Origin: Lactococcus allomyrinae
GTDB taxonomy: Bacteria > Bacillota > Bacilli > Lactobacillales > Streptococcaceae
Direction: 5' to 3'
DNA: 64,000 bases
NCBI RefSeq assembly: GCF_003627095.1
Contig: NZ_CP032627.1
Location: 62,001-126,000, forward strand
Shown here piece after piece: positions 58,155-64,000 of this stretch. A program made the translations under genes and the position numbers. Each line of letters begins with the position of its first letter. The stretch's first letter is position 1. The notes beneath the pieces were generated by a model. It made no database searches. It worked only from the letters and a program-made list of their open reading frames with translations, and was not told where the DNA came from.

Positions 58155-59483
58155 ATGAATTTATTAAACAAACACCAAGAAAAGATGATTAAAAATTCAC
58201 AAATTCCCAGTGAATTTTACAAGGAGTACAATGTCAAAAAGGGACTACGAGATCTTGAGGGAAAAGGAGTACTAGCAGGATTAACGAATATTTCGGCGAT
58301 TCATTCTTTTGATGAGGACGGAAAACAAATTCCAGGAATCTTAGAATATCGTGCTTACAATATCAAAGATATTGTTGATGATCTTCGCAGAGAAGGTCGA
58401 TTCGGATTTGAGGAAGTTACCTATCTTCTATTGTTTGGAGAGTTACCAACAGCCGATGATTTGAAAGAATTTCAAGATATTTTAGCACATAAAAGAATAC
58501 TTCCTGAATTTTTTGTACGTGAAACAATTTTGACAAATCCATCAAGTGATGTAATGAATTCTATGAGTCGCTGTTTACTTGCTCTTGCTAGCTATGACGA
58601 TAAAGCAGAGGATATTTCAATCGAAAATGTCCTAGAGCAGTCGCTCAATTTGATTGCCAATTTTCCGCTGCTTGCGATTTATACTTTTCAGGCCTATAGT
58701 CACTACCGCAAAGAAGAAAGTCTCTACATTCACTATCCAGATTTAACCTTGAGTACTGCTGAAAATATTTTGCGTATGTTGCGTCCTGACTGTCAATATA
58801 CTGATACAGAAGCAAAAGTATTGGATATTGCACTTATTCTTCATATGGAGCACGGTGGAGGAAACAACTCTACTTTTACAACTCATGTTGTGACTTCAAG
58901 TGGGACGGATACTTATGCTACAATCGCTGCGGCATTGTCAAGTCTGAAAGGACCAAAACATGGTGGAGCCAATATCAAAGCAGCAAAAATGCTAGAAAAT
59001 ATCAAACAAAATATTTCGAACTATCATGATGAAGCAGAGATTGAAGACTATTTATACAAAATCTTGAACAAAGAGGCTTTTGACCAGCAAGGACTAATTT
59101 ATGGAATTGGTCATGCCATCTATACAATTAGTGACCCACGTTTTGAAGTGTTTAAAAGTTATGTGGCAAGTTTGGTGAAAGAAAAAGGGATGGAAGAAGA
59201 GTTTGAACTCTATGAAAGAGTTGCAAGACTTGCTCCAAAAGTTATCTCAGACCATCGTAAAACTTACAAAACAATCTCTCCAAATATTGATTTCTATTCT
59301 GGATTTGTATATAAAATATTAGGAATTCCACAGGAACTATTCACACCATTATTTGCCATTGCTCGCGTTGTAGGATGGTTGACACATAGAATCGAAGAAT
59401 TAATCAATATGAATAAAATTATTCGCCCAGCGTATGAGAGTGTATTAGAATCAAAAAATTATGTAAAATTGGAGGACAGATGA
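58155..59483 (+). CDS. gltA: Citrate synthase
   Basis: Citrate synthase condenses acetyl-CoA with oxaloacetate. The 442 residues are of the long Firmicute type. Conserved motifs are GILEYRAYNI, the catalytic histidine segment MEHGGGNNSTFTTHVV, GPKHGGANIKAAKM, GIGHAIYTISDPR and the catalytic aspartate in NIDFYSGFVYKIL. ATG 58155 follows GGAGG; an upstream in-frame ATG at 58143 would place the SD inside the gene. It overlaps citB by 4 nt, forming a gltA-citB-icd operon that supplies 2-oxoglutarate for glutamate. Confidence 0.96.
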   Translation: MNLLNKHQEKMIKNSQIPSEFYKEYNVKKGLRDLEGKGVLAGLTNISAIHSFDEDGKQIPGILEYRAYNIKDIVDDLRREGRFGFEEVTYLLLFGELPTADDLKEFQDILAHKRILPEFFVRETILTNPSSDVMNSMSRCLLALASYDDKAEDISIENVLEQSLNLIANFPLLAIYTFQAYSHYRKEESLYIHYPDLTLSTAENILRMLRPDCQYTDTEAKVLDIALILHMEHGGGNNSTFTTHVVTSSGTDTYATIAAALSSLKGPKHGGANIKAAKMLENIKQNISNYHDEAEIEDYLYKILNKEAFDQQGLIYGIGHAIYTISDPRFEVFKSYVASLVKEKGMEEEFELYERVARLAPKVISDHRKTYKTISPNIDFYSGFVYKILGIPQELFTPLFAIARVVGWLTHRIEELINMNKIIRPAYESVLESKNYVKLEDR

Positions 59484-62026
59484 AGGACTTAACAATCTCT
59501 GATAAAAATTATCAATATTATGATATCTCTGAAATTGAAGACATTGACAAACTTCCTTATAGTTTGAGGTTGTTGTTGGAAAGTCTCTTGCGACAAAAGA
59601 ATGATACAAGTATCACACAAGAACATATCCAAGCAGTATTAGATTACTTAAAAGGGGATACAGGAAAAGAAACTGTTTTCTTACCTAGTCGTGTCGTTCT
59701 ACAAGACTTTACAGGCGTACCAGCTATTGTTGATCTTGCGGCTATGCGTGATGCAATGGTTAAATTAGGTAAAAACCCTAAACTAATTAATCCTGAAATT
59801 CCAGTAGATTTGGTCATTGACCACTCAGTGCAGGTTGATGTGCAGGGAAATGAGCGTGCGCTGCTGCTAAACTCAAAGAGGGAGTTTGAGCGAAATCATG
59901 AACGCTATGAATTTTTAAAATGGGCGGAACAATCGTTTGATAATTTTCGTGTTGTACCACCAGCAACAGGGATTATTCATCAGGTTAATATCGAATATTT
60001 GAGTGAAGTTGTCTGTGAAAAAAATGGCTTACTCTACCCAGATAGTGTCTTTGGTACAGATAGTCATACGACGATGATTAATGGACTGGGAGTATTAGGC
60101 TGGGGTGTTGGTGGCATTGAAGCAGAGGCAGTAATGCTAGGTGAGCCAAGTTCCTTAACAACTCCAGAAGTCGTTGGTGTCCGATTGAGCGGCAAACTTG
60201 GTATATTTGCAACAGCAACCGATTTAGCACTGACAATTACTAAAATACTGCGTGATGAAAAAGTCGTTGGAAAATTTGTTGAATTTTTTGGTACAGGTTT
60301 GGAAAATCTTAGTCTGGCAGACCGTGCAACTATTGCAAACATGGCACCTGAATATGGTGCAACCTGCGGTTATTTCCCAATTGATGATGAAACACTAAAA
60401 TATTTACACGCGACCAATCGCTCTGATGAAGTGGTCTCAAGAGTGGAACATTATACAAAAGCAAATAAACTTTTTTATGATAATTCTTATGAACCACAGT
60501 ACAGTAAAGTCATTGATGTTGATTTAAGTAAGATTGCAACACGTTTATCTGGGCCTTCACGCCCACAAGATATGCTCGAATTAGCAGATTTATTGACAAA
60601 TTTTGAAACTTTCGCTGAAAAACAGAGACCGTTAAAAGAAGAGGATGGGAAAGTTGCTGTTGCAGCGATTACAAGTTGCACTAATACGAGCAATCCTCAT
60701 GTGATGATGATGGCAGGATTACTTGCTAAAAATGCAGTAGAAAAAGGGCTAAAAGTTCCAAGTTGGGTAAAAACGTCATTAGCACCTGGGTCTAAAGTTG
60801 TGACCTCTTATCTCGAAAAGGCTGGGCTTCTTCCTTATCTGGAAGACCTTGGTTTTAATGTGGTCGGTTATGGGTGTACGACGTGTATAGGTAATTCTGG
60901 TCCTCTTTTGACTGAAATGGAAACAAGTGTGATTACTGATGATTTAATCGTAGCAAGTGTTCTAAGTGGAAATCGAAATTTTGAGGGACGTATTCATCCA
61001 CTTGTGAAAGCAAATTATTTAGCTAGTCCACCTTTGGTAGTAGCCTATGCACTAGCAGGTTCTGTAAGGAGAAATCTGACGGAAACTGCACTTGGGATTG
61101 CTGAGAATGGTGAAAAAGTCTATTTGAGAGACATCTTACCAACATTGGAAGAAGTCGAAGAGTTAGTGAGCAAATATGTTACTCGAGAGTTATATGCAGA
61201 GAGTTACGCTAAAATATTTGATGAAAATGAAGCATGGAATGAAATTAAAACGAATAAGAGTGAAGTTTATGATTGGAAAGCAGATTCGACGTATATTTCT
61301 AATCCACCCTATTTTACTCACTTAACGGCAGAACTTCCTTCTTTTACTCAACTTTTGGGACTTCGCGCATTAGCAAAATTTGGAGATTCTATTACCACAG
61401 ACCATATCAGCCCAGCGGGAAATATTCCGCTAAAATCAGCTGCAGGAGCGTATTTGACCTCCGCAGGCTTGGCTTATAAGGATTTCAACAGTTTTGGTTC
61501 GAGACGAGGCAATGATAAAGTGATGACACGCGGTACTTTTGCCAATATTCGGATAAAAAATCAGCTTGTTGCTGGTGTTGAGGGAGGCTACTCTAAGTTT
61601 GACGGTGAAATTTTATCCATATACGATGTGGCGCAAAAATACAAAGAAGAAGGCACGGGGTTAATTGTACTTGCGGGCAAAGATTATGGGATGGGTTCTA
61701 GTCGTGACTGGGCAGCCAAAGGAACGAAATTACTTGGTGTTAAAGCGATTATTGCCGAAAGTTTTGAACGAATTCATCGGAGTAATCTTGTCATGATGGG
61801 CGTGTTGCCGCTCCAATATTTAGAAAATGAAAATGCGGAAACACTTGGATTGACAGGGCATGAAGTGTATCGTATTGAACTACCCCAACATCCAAAAATC
61901 CATGAACGAATTACAGTGCATGCAGATGACAAAACTTTTGAAGTAGTGTTACGTTTTGACTCTCAAGTTGACTCGGATTATTATGAGCATGATGGGATTA
62001 TGCCTTATGTTATTCGCAAAAAATGA
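59480..62026 (+). CDS. citB: Aconitate hydratase
   Basis: Aconitase isomerises citrate to isocitrate through a 4Fe-4S cluster. The 848 residues have the AcnA-type layout: DSHTTMINGLGVLGWGVGGIEAEAVMLGEP, first cluster cysteine in AAITSCTNTSNPHVMM, the other two in GYGCTTCIGNSGPL, and the C-terminal swivel domain with LAKFGDSITTDHISPAGNI, GSRRGNDKVMTRGTFANIR and AGKDYGMGSSRDWAAKG. ATG 59480 overlaps the gltA stop and follows TTGGAGG. It ends 22 bp before icd. The gene is intact, unlike pycA and icd. Confidence 0.97.
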   Translation: MKDLTISDKNYQYYDISEIEDIDKLPYSLRLLLESLLRQKNDTSITQEHIQAVLDYLKGDTGKETVFLPSRVVLQDFTGVPAIVDLAAMRDAMVKLGKNPKLINPEIPVDLVIDHSVQVDVQGNERALLLNSKREFERNHERYEFLKWAEQSFDNFRVVPPATGIIHQVNIEYLSEVVCEKNGLLYPDSVFGTDSHTTMINGLGVLGWGVGGIEAEAVMLGEPSSLTTPEVVGVRLSGKLGIFATATDLALTITKILRDEKVVGKFVEFFGTGLENLSLADRATIANMAPEYGATCGYFPIDDETLKYLHATNRSDEVVSRVEHYTKANKLFYDNSYEPQYSKVIDVDLSKIATRLSGPSRPQDMLELADLLTNFETFAEKQRPLKEEDGKVAVAAITSCTNTSNPHVMMMAGLLAKNAVEKGLKVPSWVKTSLAPGSKVVTSYLEKAGLLPYLEDLGFNVVGYGCTTCIGNSGPLLTEMETSVITDDLIVASVLSGNRNFEGRIHPLVKANYLASPPLVVAYALAGSVRRNLTETALGIAENGEKVYLRDILPTLEEVEELVSKYVTRELYAESYAKIFDENEAWNEIKTNKSEVYDWKADSTYISNPPYFTHLTAELPSFTQLLGLRALAKFGDSITTDHISPAGNIPLKSAAGAYLTSAGLAYKDFNSFGSRRGNDKVMTRGTFANIRIKNQLVAGVEGGYSKFDGEILSIYDVAQKYKEEGTGLIVLAGKDYGMGSSRDWAAKGTKLLGVKAIIAESFERIHRSNLVMMGVLPLQYLENENAETLGLTGHEVYRIELPQHPKIHERITVHADDKTFEVVLRFDSQVDSDYYEHDGIMPYVIRKK

Positions 62027-62048
62027 TGGTAAGTTAATGAGGTAGAAG

Positions 62049-63286
62049 ATGAAAATAGAAGTAAAAGATGGCAAGTTATCTGTTCCTGACGTACCAACGA
62101 TTGGTTATATCAGAGGAGACGGCGTAGGTAGGGATATTTTTCCAGAGGCAAGACGAGTGTTTGATGCAGCTGTGGAAAAGGTTTTTACTGGAGAGAAGAA
62201 GATTGATTGGCAGAAATTACTGGCAGGAGGTGAAGCATTTGAGGTGACTGGGAAGTATCTTCCTGAGGAAACACTTGAACAGATTTCAAAAAATCTGATT
62301 GCTATCAAAGGCCCTTTGATGACTCCTGTGGGAGAAAGTTTTCGCTCAATCAATGTAACTTTGAGACAGAAGCTGGATTTGTACGCTTGTGTGCGTCCTG
62401 TTGAATATTTTTCTGGAATTATTGCTCCTGTGAAGGAACCAGAAAAAGTTAATATGACAATTTTCCGCGAGAATACAGAGGATATTTACGCAGGAATCGA
62501 GTTTGCATCTGACACATCTGAAGCAGAAAAGTTGATTTCATTCTTGTCAGAAGTATTAGGTGTTCGGGGCATTCGTTTTCCACAAACATCAGCGATTGGT
62601 GTAAAACCAGTCAGTCCCGACGGGACAAAACGCTTGGTACGCTCTGCCTTTGACTATGCCTTACAACATGATAAAAAGCGCGTGACGATTGTGCATAAAG
62701 GAAATATCATGAAGTTTACAGAGGGAGGATTTAGAAAATGGGCTTATGAAGTGGCTGCTGAATATCCAACTTTTACAAAACTGGAATATGATAAAATAAA
62801 AAAAGAACAGGGCGTTCAAAAGGCTGAAAAGGAAAAGTCCACTGCTCTTAAAGTGGGTAAAATTTATGTTGATGATGTGATTGCTGATAATTTTCTCCAA
62901 CAGATTATTCTCAATCCGCAAAATTTTGATGTTATTGCGACACTTAACTTGAATGGCGATTATATCTCTGATGCGCTTGCCGCTCAGGTTGGAGGCATTG
63001 GGATTGCTCCTGGCGCCAATATTAATTATAAAACAGGACATGCCATCTTTGAAGCAACACATGGCACAGCCCCTGATATTGCGGGCTAAATCAAGCAAAT
63101 CCGTCAAGTCTGATTTTATCAGGGGTGATGATGTTTGAATATATCGGTTGGCAAGAAGTTGCAGATTTGATAAAGTTAGCACTTTCAAAGGTTTTTCGGT
63201 CTGGGGCAGTTACTTCGGACTTGGGAGGAGAACTTTCGACGATGGAATTTGCTGACAGATTAGTTGATTTTATAAAAACAACATAA
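62049..63286 (+). pseudogene. icd: Isocitrate dehydrogenase (NADP) with a -1 frameshift
   Basis: Icd oxidises isocitrate to 2-oxoglutarate. About 412 residues are encoded in two frames. The first, 62049-63089, carries [28 protein letters not shown]-like [17 protein letters not shown] (substrate serine/phosphate site context), [20 protein letters not shown] and [31 protein letters not shown]. The family's [22 protein letters not shown] block continues in the second frame to a TAA at 63284-63286. The break is at 63083-63085, where GCGGGCTAAAT should read GCGGGGCTAAAT: one G is missing from a run, producing a stop at once. If real, the strain cannot make 2-oxoglutarate by this route. Confidence 0.93.
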
Positions 63287-63321
63287 AAAAATTCTGTCAG
63301 TATACTGACAGAATTTTTTAT
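63287..63321. terminator. Bidirectional terminator icd / clpP (CTGTCAG type)
   Basis: AAAAAAATTCTGTCAGTATACTGACAGAATTTTTT with tracts on both sides, nearly identical to the one at 3875-3910. Confidence 0.93.
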
Positions 63322-63323
63322 AC

Positions 63324-63923
63324 TTATTTTAATGAATTGTTTTCCATAATTTCATCAATGAAACCATAGTCTAAAGTTTCTTTGGCGTCCATCCAGTGGT
63401 CGCGTTCTGTATCTTTATGAATTTGCTCAATAGGTTTTCCTGAGTTTTCAGAGAGAATACGCTCTAGGCGGTCACGTGTCTTTTTAATACTGTCAGCAAT
63501 AATTTGAATATCTGTTTGTTGAGTACCTTGTCCAGCACCACCCATTGGTTGGTGAATCAAATATTCTGCATTTGGCAACATGAAGCGTTTGCCTTTTGTA
63601 CCACTTGATGCAATGATTGTTCCCATTGAAGCAGCCATACCCATGACGATGGTTTGAACATCAGATTTAATGAAATTCATTGTGTCAACAATAGCAAGAC
63701 CAGCTGATACAGAGCCACCAGGGCTGTTAACATAAAGATAGATGTCTTTCGTGTTATCTTGTGCATCAAGAAAGAGGAGCTGTGCAATAATACTGTTTGC
63801 CATTCCATCTTCAACGGGACCTGTCAGCATAATGATGCGGTCTTTCAGAAGTCTTGAGTAGATATCATAAGCGCGTTCGCCACGACTAGATTGTTCAATA
63901 ACAGTAGGTACTAAATAACCCAT
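63324..63923 (-). CDS. clpP: ATP-dependent Clp protease proteolytic subunit
   Basis: ClpP is the serine peptidase that degrades proteins unfolded by ClpC, ClpE or ClpX. The 199 residues begin [39 protein letters not shown]. They contain the catalytic serine in [16 protein letters not shown] and the catalytic histidine in [16 protein letters not shown], with the aspartate in [13 protein letters not shown] 63923 follows AAAGGAGA. Directly upstream (minus strand) stands the end of the palindromic element (ACTCATATCTTATAAAAGGAG). No CtsR box is visible before the window ends at 64000. Confidence 0.97.
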   Translation of the reverse strand: MGYLVPTVIEQSSRGERAYDIYSRLLKDRIIMLTGPVEDGMANSIIAQLLFLDAQDNTKDIYLYVNSPGGSVSAGLAIVDTMNFIKSDVQTIVMGMAASMGTIIASSGTKGKRFMLPNAEYLIHQPMGGAGQGTQQTDIQIIADSIKKTRDRLERILSENSGKPIEQIHKDTERDHWMDAKETLDYGFIDEIMENNSLK

Positions 63924-63939
63924 AAATTGAATCTCCTTT

Positions 63940-64000
63940 TATAAGATATGAGTCTAACTCTCTTAAAATCATGAGGATACTAGTTTTTCTCGGACTTTGC
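63940..64000 (-). repeat. Palindromic 5'-UTR element end before clpP (truncated by window)
   Basis: On the minus strand TTAAGAGAGTTAGACTCATATCTTAT leads straight into the clpP SD, matching the ends before map, the yihY-like gene and rpoE. The rest lies outside the window. Confidence 0.6.

Overview
The window is a low-GC Firmicute chromosome segment and almost certainly belongs to a Lactococcus species. The evidence is gene content and order: hprK-lgt, tandem kupA-kupB, miaA/rnz/recJ/apt, rpoE(delta), mltG-greA, ctsR-clpC, hpf-eno, ftsW-pycA and gltA-citB-icd. The species cannot be fixed from sequence alone. I see no prophage, no intact insertion sequence, no CRISPR array, no rRNA and no defence island. 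Nearly every gene is housekeeping; the unusual material lies in the intergenic DNA, the starts and the small RNAs.

Layout. 1-7100: glyA (5' end outside the window), a lysozyme-like protein, acylphosphatase, an rRNA-methyltransferase-like gene, flavodoxin, and an MFS drug exporter divergent from its TetR repressor with visible operators. 7.5-15.4 kb: map, a YihY membrane protein, a DinB-like protein, gtrA, hprK-lgt, and DUF948 and YtxH envelope/stress proteins. 15.9-21.2 kb: gnd (frameshifted), then a TPP-riboswitch thiamine-salvage operon thiM-cytX-thiD-thiE. 21.3-31 kb: two Kup potassium transporters, two tiny DUF3042 genes, a YitT protein, miaA, an SPFH protein, and tRNA-Arg and tRNA-Lys with a 103-bp tandem repeat built on the tRNA-Lys 5' half. 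31.3-45.7 kb: rnz, SDR, recJ, apt, rpoE, mltG, greA, ctsR-clpC, hpf, eno. 46.3-64 kb: corA, pfl, coaE, MFS-rpmG, ftsW, pycA, gltA-citB-icd and clpP. PycA, GltA, aconitase and Icd together make the route from pyruvate to 2-oxoglutarate used for glutamate synthesis, but pycA and icd each carry a -1 frameshift.

Four genome-scale signals stand out. (1) The heptamers CTGTCAG/CTGACAG recur far more often than expected, usually as facing pairs, both in terminators and inside conserved genes. (2) Mosaic palindromic repeat cassettes fill most long intergenic gaps, and one family ends exactly at the Shine-Dalgarno of several genes. (3) Four genes have a -10 box exactly 6 nt before the start codon, which predicts leaderless mRNAs. 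(4) All three frameshifted genes have lost one G from a run of Gs, a pattern that fits either a sequencing artefact or real decay.
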